From the NCBI RefSeq assembly GCF_000215955.2, contig NZ_AFNV02000015.1, positions 44,896 through 108,895 of the forward strand: a stretch of 64,000 nucleotides of DNA. The letters run 5' to 3'. The notes below the pieces were generated by a model, which saw only the letters and a program-made list of their open reading frames with translations, had not been told where the DNA came from and ran no database searches. The stretch comes from Salinisphaera shabanensis E1L3A (GTDB lineage Bacteria > Pseudomonadota > Gammaproteobacteria > Nevskiales > Salinisphaeraceae). The position numbers and the translations under genes are program-made. Positions 36,155 through 44,345 of this stretch are shown one piece after another (position 1 is the stretch's first letter; each line of letters starts with the position of its first letter).

Positions 36155-37147
36155 TCACCCGTCTGACGCGTCTTCGCTCAGACGTTTACGTACGTCGGCC
36201 GGCAGATTATCCGGTTCATAGTCGGGGCGCCGTTGCAGGCGTTCGCCGACTGACCGATGGAACGCGTCGTCGCGTTTCGGGCGACGCACATAGCGACCGA
36301 GCACACGCCAGAGGCCGTCGTAGGAGTCATGCAGCTTGCCGGCGGGATCGCCTTGCAGCCGGTCGAATGCCTCCGGCTTCAGTTCCAGGCCCTGTGCCTT
36401 GGCTTGTTCCAGCATCCAGCCTAGAGTGAGATCGGCCAGACCACGCTCTTCATAGCCGCCGCCGACATCGCTGTGCACGCCCGCGAACCAGAGCTGGCGG
36501 GCATGCTGGCCCGGTTTGAGCTCTTGCTCGTTCCAGGGCGTGGGTTCGAACTTGCGCCGCTGTTCGTCGATCGCCAGTGCGTGGACCGCATGGCATACAC
36601 CGGGGCTGAGCTTGTTATTGCGAAAGCGACGCAACCGAATCAGAACGCCCAGTGCGCCAACGGTTTCCCAGACACCAACGAAATGCGGCGCACAGCGCGT
36701 CAACGGCTGCTGGTAGCGCTCTACGGCCGACGTGTCGCCATCGAGCCAGGCTTTGATGGTTTCCCGGGCACGATCGCGATCGCCCGGCTCGAGTATGCCC
36801 ACCTGGTCGATGAGTGCCGCCAGCGTGCGCGCCGCGAACGCACCCCGGCTGAAGCCAAACAGGAACACACGATCACCGGGTGCGTAGGTGTCGATAAGAA
36901 AACGATAGGCGCGTTCCAGATTCTGGGTGATGCCATAGCCGAACGCCGCGCCCAGCCCCTTGCCCAGGGTCTTGCCGACGTTCAGGCCAAAGAACTTGGC
37001 GCCAAAGGTACCCACGCCCGGTTCATAGAACGCACGTTGATCCGGCGCGTCCGTCACGAGCGCCTTGTAGAGATGAACGACATTGGTGTTCGAGCCACCA
37101 AACTGGCTGTTCGTGCCGTCACAGCATACGACGATGTTCTTGGCCAT
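36155..37147 (-). CDS. DUF2235 domain-containing alpha/beta hydrolase
   Basis: A 330-residue DUF2235 protein with alpha/beta-hydrolase features. The N-terminal KNIVVCCDGTNSQFG matches the family, and the nucleophile elbow FLFGFSRGAFAARTLA near residue 96 shows GxSxG. Some DUF2235 domains occur in type VI secretion phospholipase effectors (Tle1), but no T6SS gene is nearby and there is no signal peptide. A housekeeping or stand-alone role is therefore equally possible. Asp (VHSDVGGGYEE) and a later His may complete the triad. Confidence 0.87.
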   Translation of the reverse strand: MAKNIVVCCDGTNSQFGGSNTNVVHLYKALVTDAPDQRAFYEPGVGTFGAKFFGLNVGKTLGKGLGAAFGYGITQNLERAYRFLIDTYAPGDRVFLFGFSRGAFAARTLAALIDQVGILEPGDRDRARETIKAWLDGDTSAVERYQQPLTRCAPHFVGVWETVGALGVLIRLRRFRNNKLSPGVCHAVHALAIDEQRRKFEPTPWNEQELKPGQHARQLWFAGVHSDVGGGYEERGLADLTLGWMLEQAKAQGLELKPEAFDRLQGDPAGKLHDSYDGLWRVLGRYVRRPKRDDAFHRSVGERLQRRPDYEPDNLPADVRKRLSEDASDG

Positions 37148-37258
37148 GGGGCGATCGCCCGAGGGGAAATAGGACGGCCACGGTCACAGCGATTACCACT
37201 CACTACAATCCGGATGTGTGCCTACACCGCCAGCCTGCGGCCGGTCGAAAGCGCGCCG

Positions 37259-37283
37259 GGCGGGCGCTAGAATAGCGCCCGCC
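37259..37283. repeat. Perfect 11-bp inverted repeat upstream of the lysE-like gene
   Basis: GGCGGGCGCTA and TAGCGCCCGCC flank a 3-nt loop, giving an unusually tight hairpin 62 bp before the LysE-family start. There is no T-run, so it is not an obvious intrinsic terminator. It may be a leader hairpin or REP-like element. Confidence 0.6.
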
Positions 37284-37322
37284 GTCAGCCGTAGACGCTT
37301 GAACGCGTTCGCCCACCGCGAC

Positions 37323-37342
37323 ACACGCCGCAACACGCCGCA
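37323..37342. repeat. Two-copy 10-bp tandem repeat before the lysE-like start
   Basis: ACACGCCGCA is repeated twice directly upstream of the ATG at 37346, where a ribosome-binding site would be expected. No good Shine-Dalgarno sequence is seen here. It is probably a small local duplication. Confidence 0.5.
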
Positions 37343-37345
37343 ACG

Positions 37346-37969
37346 ATGTTCGACCTGCCGAAATTATCCGTGTTTGTTCCCACCTTCATGCTGGTCTCGC
37401 TGACCCCCGGCATGTGCATGATGCTGTCGCTGAGCCTGGGCATGAGCATCGGCGTGCGCCGCACGCTTTGGATGATGGCCGGCGAGCTGGTGGGCGTGGG
37501 GCTGGTGGCCATTTCCGCGGTCATCGGCGCCGCGACGCTGATGTTGAGTTATCCGATGCTGTTCACGGCACTCAAGCTCGTCGGCGGCGCCTATCTGGTG
37601 TATCTGGGTATCGCGATGTGGCGCGCCAGCGGCGAATCGGCCTTGCCGGCCGCCAACCGGAACGGCGACACACTACGCCCGGCCGGGCTGATCACCCAGG
37701 GCTTTGTCACGGCCATTGCAAACCCCAAGGGCTGGGCTTTCTTCATCGCTTTACTGCCGCCGTTTCTCGACCGCGACAACGCCCTGGCGCCCCAGCTTCT
37801 GGTGCTGGTCGGCGCGATTCTGACCATCGAATTCTGTTCGTTGCTGGTCTATGCCAGCGGCGGCCATGCCGTGCGTAGCTTCCTGCGCGAGCCGCGAAAC
37901 GTGGTGCGCCTCAACCGCGTGGCCGGCAGCCTGATGATGGCCGTCGGCGTGTGGCTGGCGCTGGACTGA
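37346..37969 (+). CDS. LysE-family amino acid exporter
   Basis: A 207-residue LysE/RhtB-family exporter with about six hydrophobic helices. The block VSLTPGMCMMLSLSLGMSIGVRRTLWMMAGELVG at the N-terminus and GGAYLVYLGIAMWRA near residue 80 are typical, and QGFVTAIANPKGWAFFIALLPPFLD is the conserved mid-protein segment. Such proteins export amino acids or homoserine lactones to the periplasm; the substrate is not predictable. It is divergent from the DUF2235 gene and convergent with the NhaC-family gene. No LysG-type regulator is adjacent. Confidence 0.9.
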   Translation: MFDLPKLSVFVPTFMLVSLTPGMCMMLSLSLGMSIGVRRTLWMMAGELVGVGLVAISAVIGAATLMLSYPMLFTALKLVGGAYLVYLGIAMWRASGESALPAANRNGDTLRPAGLITQGFVTAIANPKGWAFFIALLPPFLDRDNALAPQLLVLVGAILTIEFCSLLVYASGGHAVRSFLREPRNVVRLNRVAGSLMMAVGVWLALD

Positions 37970-37998
37970 AACCCGCCTGCGGCGCGCAGACAGCGGGC

Positions 37999-39516
37999 TC
38001 AATCCGACGGCATGCGCGTAATCAACCAGATGGCGATCGTCTGAACGACCAGCCCTGCGGCCAGCAGCAGCCATGCCGACGAAACCACCATCGAGGCGAT
38101 ATAGAGCAGCCCGGCCACGGCCGCCGGCACCAGCGCATAGGGAATCTGCGTACGCACGTGGGCGATATGATCCGATCCCGCGAAGATCGACGACATGACC
38201 GTGGTATCCGAAATCGGCGAGCAGTGATCGCCAAAGATCGAGCCCGAGAAGATCGCGCCGATTGCCATGTGCACGAGCGTAATATCGCCGATGTTGTAGG
38301 CCAGTGGTACCGCGACCGGCGTGAGAATGGCCATTGCGCCCCATGAGCTCCCGGTCGCAAACGAGATGACCATCGCGATCGCGAAGATCAGCACCGGCAA
38401 GAGCCCGGGCGAGAGCCAGTCGCGCGTTGCTTCGATCACGTGCTCGCCCGTATCCAGCGCGCCGGTGACGGTGCCGATGGTCCACGCCAGCACCATGATC
38501 ACCAGCGCGGGCAGCATGGTACGAAAACCGGCCAGCAGGGTTTGTTCACAGGCTTCGAGCGTATGCCGTTGCAGCAGGGCCAGGCCCAAGGCTGTGCACA
38601 CCATGGCAAACGCGGCCCAGGACAGCGACACGGCCACATCGGTATCAGCCAGTGCATCCATGAGCGGCTTGCCCTCGGCGCCGCCGCCGGTATACCACAG
38701 CGCCCAGCAGGCCACGCCAAGCAGTACGCCCAGCGGCAACAGGAAGTGATATAGCCGCCCGTTTTCGGTATCCGCTTCGCCGAGATCGTTTTCGATCGAC
38801 GATAGCGGCGTATCGCCCGGCGCCACCAGATCGCCGTCGTCATCGGCACGTTTTTCCGCAGCACGCATGGGCCCGAAGTCCCCGAGGAGGATGATCGTCG
38901 GCACCGCCACCAGACACAGCAGCGCATAGAAATTCCAGGGAATCGACTGCAGGAAAGCCATATAGGGTTTTTCCGTAGTCAGGCTTAACGCCGTGAACGC
39001 AGCCGCGATCAAAGACACCTGATAGCCGATCCAGTCCGATACCGGGCCCAGCGTAGCCATGGGCGCTGAGGTCGAATCCAGCAGATAAGCCAGTTTTTCA
39101 CGCGAGACGCGATGTTCGCCGGTCAGATCCCGTGTCGCGTTACCCACGATCACCGAATTGACGTAATCGTTGAAAAAGATAACCAGCCCCAGCAGCCAGG
39201 TCAGCAGCTGAGCGCTGCGCCCGGTGGAGATACGCCGCGACAGCCAGCGCGATACCGCGTGCGAACCGCCGGTGCGATACATGAACGCCGCCCCGGCGCC
39301 CAGCAACGAGACCAGCACCAGAAAACGGGCGTTCCATTCGTCGGTCATCACCTCGGCGAACCAGTCGAAGGTCTGGCCGACCGCAGCTACCGGGTTGCCG
39401 GCCACGAACCAGCCGCCGATCCAGATGGCAAGGAACAACGAGATATTGACGCGACGCGTCGCGAGCGCCAGCAGCACCGCCGCCAGCGGCGGCGTGAGAG
39501 AAATGATCAGATCCAT
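37999..39516 (-). CDS. Na+/H+ antiporter, NhaC family
   Basis: A 505-residue polytopic protein of the NhaC/ion-transporter superfamily, with about eleven hydrophobic helices. Family features include WLLGLVIFFNDYVNSVIVGN near residue 108, with a membrane Asp. ATGSSWGAMAILTPVAVPLAYNIGD near 390 and GSIFGDHCSPISDTTVMSS near 425 follow; the last two hold the residues usually linked to ion binding. An acidic, hydrophilic loop around residues 230-250 separates the halves. It probably exchanges sodium for protons. Divergent from the Nramp-like gene across a 172-bp region. Confidence 0.88.
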   Translation of the reverse strand: MDLIISLTPPLAAVLLALATRRVNISLFLAIWIGGWFVAGNPVAAVGQTFDWFAEVMTDEWNARFLVLVSLLGAGAAFMYRTGGSHAVSRWLSRRISTGRSAQLLTWLLGLVIFFNDYVNSVIVGNATRDLTGEHRVSREKLAYLLDSTSAPMATLGPVSDWIGYQVSLIAAAFTALSLTTEKPYMAFLQSIPWNFYALLCLVAVPTIILLGDFGPMRAAEKRADDDGDLVAPGDTPLSSIENDLGEADTENGRLYHFLLPLGVLLGVACWALWYTGGGAEGKPLMDALADTDVAVSLSWAAFAMVCTALGLALLQRHTLEACEQTLLAGFRTMLPALVIMVLAWTIGTVTGALDTGEHVIEATRDWLSPGLLPVLIFAIAMVISFATGSSWGAMAILTPVAVPLAYNIGDITLVHMAIGAIFSGSIFGDHCSPISDTTVMSSIFAGSDHIAHVRTQIPYALVPAAVAGLLYIASMVVSSAWLLLAAGLVVQTIAIWLITRMPSD

Positions 39517-39688
39517 GCAATAACTGCCCCGCGGCGCTCGTTGCGCAGGCGCCCCTCCAGAATGTCTTTATTCAGGTTGGCATTATTTTTATGCATGTTG
39601 AAGGCATACGTCGGTGATCCGCGCGACAGCGGCGACTGTGTTTTAATCGACCTCAGGTGTTCCCGCCGTCTTTCGACACGAGTGCCCC

Positions 39689-40915
39689 ATGCTGCAAAGG
39701 CTCCAGCAATTCGGCCCCGGACTTCTGGTGGCTGCGGCCTTCATCGGCCCCGGCACGGTTACCACGGCGAGCGTGGCCGGCGCCGAGACCGGCTATGCGC
39801 TGCTCTGGGCGCTGGTGTTCTCGATCTTCGCCACGCTCGTGCTACAGGAAATGAGTGCGCGGCTGGGTATCGTCGCGCGGCTAGGCCTGGGTGAAGCGTT
39901 GCGCCAGAGCTTCGACTCTCCATTGCTGCGTTGGGCTGTGATCGTACTCGTGGTCGTGGCGATCGGCTTCGGCACGGCGGCGTTCGAGACCGGCAATATC
40001 ACCGGCGCCGCGCTGGGCCTGGAGACCATCGCCGGCCTATCCACACGCGTCTGGGCGCTGATCGTCGGCGCCGCGGCATTGGCGTTGCTCGCCACCGGCC
40101 ACTACAAACTCATCGAACGGGTACTCGTCGCACTCGTACTGACCATGAGCGTGGTGTTCATCCTGACCGCCATTATCGTGCGGCCCGATATCGGCGCCAT
40201 ACTCGCCGGCATTTTCACGCCCAGCCTGCCGCAAGGCTCGGTGCTGACCCTGATCGCACTCGTTGGCACCACGGTGGTCACCTACAACTTCTTCCTGCAT
40301 TCGGCTGCGGTGCAGGACAAATGGCCGCGCGATGTGTCCACCGAACGCGCCTTGACCGAATCACGCCTGGACAGCGGCCTATCGATCGCACTGGGCGGGC
40401 TGATTACGCTGGCCATCGTGATCACGGCAGCCGCGGCGTTTTTTAACAGCGAGACGGCGATCGAGGACGCCGGCCAGATGGCCAGCCAGCTTGAGCCGCT
40501 GCTCGGCCCGGCAGCGAAATGGTTCTTTGCGATTGGCCTGTTTGCGGCCGGCATGACCAGCTCGGTGACTGCACCCCTGGCCGCGGCCTACGCGGTGTCT
40601 GGCGCGCTCGGCGTCAAACCCGATCTGGCCAGTCATCGCTTTCGCGCGATCTGGGCCGCAATTATCGTCATCGGCATGGGTTTCGCCTGGTTCGGCACGA
40701 AGCCGGTTCAGGCGATCGTGATCGCCCAGGCCGCCAACGGCATATTGCTGCCGCTGATCGCGGTATTCCTGCTCGTGGTCATGAACCGCCGCGACCTGCT
40801 TGGCGAACACCGCAACGGGCTCGTCGGCAATCTGCTGGGCGCATTCGTCGTGGTCGTCGCTACCGGCCTCGGTCTGTATACGCTACTGAGCGTGTTCGGC
40901 GTGGTTTCCAGCTAG
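39689..40915 (+). CDS. Nramp-like divalent metal transporter, atypical motifs
   Basis: A 408-residue Nramp-superfamily transporter with about eleven hydrophobic helices. It has a family-like N-terminus, FGPGLLVAAAFIGPGTVTTASVAGAETGYALLW. The canonical DPGN of helix 1 is replaced by GPGT, and the helix-6 MPH-like block reads VVTYNFFLHSAAVQDKW, so the usual Asp, Asn and Met metal ligands are not obvious. The later QAANGILLPLIAVFLLVVMNRRDLLGEHRNG resembles other Nramp proteins. It may move another metal, or use a different site. No metal-binding regulator gene is adjacent. Confidence 0.8.
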   Translation: MLQRLQQFGPGLLVAAAFIGPGTVTTASVAGAETGYALLWALVFSIFATLVLQEMSARLGIVARLGLGEALRQSFDSPLLRWAVIVLVVVAIGFGTAAFETGNITGAALGLETIAGLSTRVWALIVGAAALALLATGHYKLIERVLVALVLTMSVVFILTAIIVRPDIGAILAGIFTPSLPQGSVLTLIALVGTTVVTYNFFLHSAAVQDKWPRDVSTERALTESRLDSGLSIALGGLITLAIVITAAAAFFNSETAIEDAGQMASQLEPLLGPAAKWFFAIGLFAAGMTSSVTAPLAAAYAVSGALGVKPDLASHRFRAIWAAIIVIGMGFAWFGTKPVQAIVIAQAANGILLPLIAVFLLVVMNRRDLLGEHRNGLVGNLLGAFVVVVATGLGLYTLLSVFGVVSS

Positions 40916-40980
40916 CGGGTTGCCGTCGCCGCCACGGCTGGCCACAATCGAGCGCCTGACATTTGTTTCAGGACATTGTG

Positions 40981-41406
40981 ATGGCGCTGTCACCTTTTCA
41001 TTTGGCCATTCCGGTTCATGATCTGCCCGCCGCGCGTCGTTTTTATGGCGAAACGTTCGGCCTGAGCGAAGGCCGCTCGAGCGATCAGTGGGTGGATTTC
41101 GATTTCTATGGCCATCAGCTGGTCATTCACGAACACCCGAAAACGCCGTCCCAGGACAATGCCCATACCAATCCGGTCGACGGCCACGACGTGCCGATTC
41201 CCCATTTCGGCATCGTGCTCGAATGGGCTGAATGGGAAACGCTGGCCGATCGCCTGCGCGAACGCGGTACCGATTTCGTGATCGAGCCGCATATTCGTTT
41301 TCAGGGTCAGCCCGGCGAACAGGCCACGATGTTTCTACTCGACCCCTGCGGCAACGCGCTCGAATTCAAGGCGTTTGCCGACCGCGCCCAGCTGTTCGCC
41401 AAGTAA
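40981..41406 (+). CDS. VOC-family protein (glyoxalase/dioxygenase superfamily)
   Basis: A 141-residue vicinal-oxygen-chelate protein. [23 protein letters not shown] at the N-terminus is the first beta-alpha-beta unit, and the metal-ligand residues are plausible at the early His (FHLA), [11 protein letters not shown] and [13 protein letters not shown] (Glu). The ATG at 40981, preceded by AGGA, is preferred over an upstream TTG. The activity is unknown; the sequence resembles dioxygenase-like members. It precedes a GNAT gene on the same strand after 21 bp. Confidence 0.87.
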   Translation: MALSPFHLAIPVHDLPAARRFYGETFGLSEGRSSDQWVDFDFYGHQLVIHEHPKTPSQDNAHTNPVDGHDVPIPHFGIVLEWAEWETLADRLRERGTDFVIEPHIRFQGQPGEQATMFLLDPCGNALEFKAFADRAQLFAK

Positions 41407-41427
41407 GCTCACAACCGATCGATCTCC

Positions 41428-41910
41428 ATGCCTGATTTACACATTCGCACGGCCGAACGCGCCGACGTGCCCTTGATTCTGCGCTTCGTGCGCGAACTGG
41501 CCATCTACGAAAAAGCCCTCGACGAAGTAGTAGCCACCGAGGCCACGGTCGAACAATCGCTGTTCGATGACGGCGCGCGGGCCTTTGCCTTCATTTGCGA
41601 AGACGCGGGCGATCCGGTCGGTTTTGCGGTGTGCTTCTACAGCTATTCCACCTGGCTCGCCCGCAACGGCCTCTATCTCGAAGACCTCTACGTGACGCCC
41701 GAAGCCCGCGGTCGCGGTGCCGGCAAGGCGCTGCTGCAATATCTGGCCCGCCTGGCGGTCGACCAAGGCTGCGGGCGCTTCGAATGGAGCGTGCTGGACT
41801 GGAACACGCCCGCGATCGATTTCTACGAATCGGTGGGCGCACGGCCGCAGTCGGAATGGACCACCTATCGGCTGGCCGGCGACGCACTCGCCCGCTTCGC
41901 GGCCGGCTGA
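41428..41910 (+). CDS. GNAT-family N-acetyltransferase
   Basis: A 160-residue GNAT protein. The acetyl-CoA loop is in LYVTPEARGRGAGKALLQYLARLAVDQGCGRFEW, and VLDWNTPAIDFYESVGA is the downstream motif. The pattern matches the diamine/spermidine-type and related GNAT members (FVRELAIYEKA near residue 15, and FYSYSTWLARNGLYLEDLYV). The substrate is inferred only as a small amine. It follows the VOC gene and is convergent with the MATE exporter. Confidence 0.9.
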   Translation: MPDLHIRTAERADVPLILRFVRELAIYEKALDEVVATEATVEQSLFDDGARAFAFICEDAGDPVGFAVCFYSYSTWLARNGLYLEDLYVTPEARGRGAGKALLQYLARLAVDQGCGRFEWSVLDWNTPAIDFYESVGARPQSEWTTYRLAGDALARFAAG

Positions 41911-41930
41911 GCGTTTTTTCGCGAACCGCT

Positions 41931-43241
41931 TCAGGCGCCCGTGATCGCCCAGTGCCCGGTGCGGGTACGCCAGACCACCGCTACCATGCGGGTAACCAGA
42001 AACATCGTCAGCCCGACCCAGATCCCGGCCAGCCCCCAGCCGAACGCCCAGGACAGCCAGATCAACGGCAAAAAGGCGCCCAGGGCACAGGCCAGCGTGG
42101 TGGTTCGCAGAAAACGCGTATCCGCGGCCCCGAGCAGCACGCCGTCGAGCGCGAATACGATGCCGGCCACCGGCTGTTGGGCCACGAACAGCCACCAGGC
42201 ATGGGGAATCTGGGCGAGTACGGCCGCGTCGTTGGTGAACAGGCGCGGCAGCACACCGGCGAGGGCGGCGAACAGCACGGCGAGACACACGCCCAGGCCG
42301 AACGAATAACGGGTGATCTGCCAGGCCACTGCCTTGGCCCGATCGACGCGGGCTGCGCCCAGTTCGGCGCCAATCAGCGCCTGGGCCGCGATCGCAAGCG
42401 AATCCAGAATGAGCGATAGAAACACCCAGAGCTGATAGACGATCTGGTGCGCGCCCAGCGCTGCGGCGGATTTGCGTGCAGCCACCGCCGCAGCCGATAG
42501 AAAACAGATCTGAAACGATGCGCTACGCAGAATCAGATCGCGGCCAAGCACCATCTGCGCTTTCATGATCGCCCAGCGCGGGCGCACCATCGCGCGCTCG
42601 ACCCGCAGCGCCCGCAAGAACAGCGAGGCCGCAGTGTATTGGGCCAGTACGTTGGCCATGGCCGAGCCTTCCAACCCGAACCCCAGCGGATAAACCAGTA
42701 CGGGGCAGGCGATGGCCGATAAAATATTGCCGGCAAGAATGTAATAGAGCGGTCGGACCGTATCCTGCACGCCGCGCATCCAGCCATTACCGGCAAGCGT
42801 GATCAGAATCGCCGGCGCGCCGATCAACGCGATCCGCAGCCAGGACGCGGCCGCATCCGCCACATCGGGATTGCCGGCCAGGGCCGACAACATGGAATGG
42901 GCGAACAGCTGACCGAGCGCCAGCACCGTCAAACCAACGAAAATCGCAAGCCAAGTCGCCTGTCCGCCTTCGGCGACCGCCTCGGCGCGACGCCCTGCGC
43001 CATAAAGACGGGCGGTGCGTGCCGTCGTGCCATAGGAAAGAAACGTCAGCTGGCTGGTAAGCACCGACAACACGGTGCCGCCGAGCGCCAGCCCGGCCAA
43101 CGGCTTTGCACCCAGATGGCCCACCACGGCCGTATCCACCAGTACATAAAGCGGCTCGGCTGCGAGCACGCCCAGCGCCGGGATCGCCAGCGCAAGAATC
43201 CGGCGGGCGGTGACCGGGGCCTGTGTATCGGTGCCTGTCAT
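41931..43241 (-). CDS. MATE-family efflux transporter (DinF-like)
   Basis: A 436-residue MATE exporter of the DinF branch. About twelve hydrophobic segments are visible. The N-terminal block ALAIPALGVLAAEPLYVLVDTAVVGHLGAKPLAGLALGG and the mid-protein GNGWMRGVQDTVRPLYYILAGN are typical. Such proteins expel organic cations using Na+ or H+ gradients. The ATG at 43241 is preferred: a start at 43304 would add a basic, non-hydrophobic extension overlapping the promoter region of the divergent hslO. The substrate is unknown. Confidence 0.9.
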   Translation of the reverse strand: MTGTDTQAPVTARRILALAIPALGVLAAEPLYVLVDTAVVGHLGAKPLAGLALGGTVLSVLTSQLTFLSYGTTARTARLYGAGRRAEAVAEGGQATWLAIFVGLTVLALGQLFAHSMLSALAGNPDVADAAASWLRIALIGAPAILITLAGNGWMRGVQDTVRPLYYILAGNILSAIACPVLVYPLGFGLEGSAMANVLAQYTAASLFLRALRVERAMVRPRWAIMKAQMVLGRDLILRSASFQICFLSAAAVAARKSAAALGAHQIVYQLWVFLSLILDSLAIAAQALIGAELGAARVDRAKAVAWQITRYSFGLGVCLAVLFAALAGVLPRLFTNDAAVLAQIPHAWWLFVAQQPVAGIVFALDGVLLGAADTRFLRTTTLACALGAFLPLIWLSWAFGWGLAGIWVGLTMFLVTRMVAVVWRTRTGHWAITGA

Positions 43242-43395
43242 GGCGCGACCTGTCGATGCGAAATGGCGGGGGCGCTTAACGCCGCGCGTGCCGGGGCCGC
43301 GCAATTTATCATCTCGTGCGACACGCGCTGAGCGTCACGCATTGAATTCGCGGCGCGCCGCACGCATTTTGTCGGTTGATCCGAGGAGAACACCA

Positions 43396-44310
43396 ATGTC
43401 CGCCATGCCCACCGATCGACTGCAGCGCTTTATTTTCGACGATACCCAGGTTCGCGGCGAGATCGCACAGCTGCAAGACACCTATCAGCATGCGATCGCC
43501 GACCACGGCTATCCGCTGGCCGTGGAACGCCTGCTGGGTGAGTTGCTGGCAGCCTGCGCGCTGCTGACTGCGACGATCAAGTTCGATGGCACGCTGAGTA
43601 TCGAATTTCGCGGCAAGGGCGCGTTGAAACTGCTCATGGCCGAATCGAACCCCGGCGTGGGCGAGCGCGCCCAGCGCCTGCGCGGCGTCGCCCGCTTCGA
43701 CGACGACGCGCTGGCCACGATCGAAGAACCCACGCTGCAGGCGCTGGCCCAAGGCGGACACGTCGTGATTACGCTCGACCCCGAAGAGGGCCAGCGTTAT
43801 CAGGGTATCGTCGCGCTCGATAAACCGAGCATTGCCGGGTGCCTGGAAGCGTATTTTGCCCAGTCCGAACAACTTCCGACCCGGCTATGGCTGGCCACCG
43901 ATGCCGAGCGCGCGGCCGGCCTGCTCATTCAGAAGCTACCGGAAGACAACCCGCAAGCGCAGGGCGAACGCGACGACGACGCCTGGGATCGCATCAATCA
44001 TCTGGCGGATACGATCACCGGCGACGAGTTGACCGGCCTCGGCGCGGAACAGGTGTTGCACCGGTTGTTCCACGAGGAACACGCGCGGGTGTTCGATCCG
44101 GCGCCCGTGAAGTTCAGCTGTACCTGTACACGCGAGCGCTTTGGCCGCGCGTTGCATCAACTTGGCGCCGACGAACTACGCAGCGTGCTGGAAGAACAGG
44201 GCCAGATCGAAACGCAGTGCCATTTCTGCAACACGGTTTATGTATTCACGCCGGCCGACGTCGAAGCGCTGATCGACAACCCCGACGCCGAACCGCCGAC
44301 AGTGCACTAG
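43396..44310 (+). CDS. hslO: Redox-regulated chaperone Hsp33
   Basis: A 304-residue Hsp33 chaperone, activated by oxidative unfolding in the cytosol. The N-terminal domain includes LLGELLAACALLTATIKFDGTLSIEFRGKG. The C-terminal zinc redox switch is present as CTCTRERF and, 27 residues later, CHFC, giving the four cysteine ligands. GAGGAGA precedes the ATG at 43396. Longer in-frame extensions into the divergent MATE gene region are not needed. Divergent from the MATE gene and convergent with the GGDEF gene. Confidence 0.96.
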   Translation: MSAMPTDRLQRFIFDDTQVRGEIAQLQDTYQHAIADHGYPLAVERLLGELLAACALLTATIKFDGTLSIEFRGKGALKLLMAESNPGVGERAQRLRGVARFDDDALATIEEPTLQALAQGGHVVITLDPEEGQRYQGIVALDKPSIAGCLEAYFAQSEQLPTRLWLATDAERAAGLLIQKLPEDNPQAQGERDDDAWDRINHLADTITGDELTGLGAEQVLHRLFHEEHARVFDPAPVKFSCTCTRERFGRALHQLGADELRSVLEEQGQIETQCHFCNTVYVFTPADVEALIDNPDAEPPTVH

Positions 44311-44345
44311 ATACGGTTTTGGCCAAAGCGGGCTCGCGCGCCACG

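Noticed and set aside
36155..37147. DUF2235 protein as a type VI secretion effector
   Set aside because: No VgrG, PAAR, Tli immunity or other T6SS gene is nearby and no effector-specific domain is present; only the hydrolase domain is visible.
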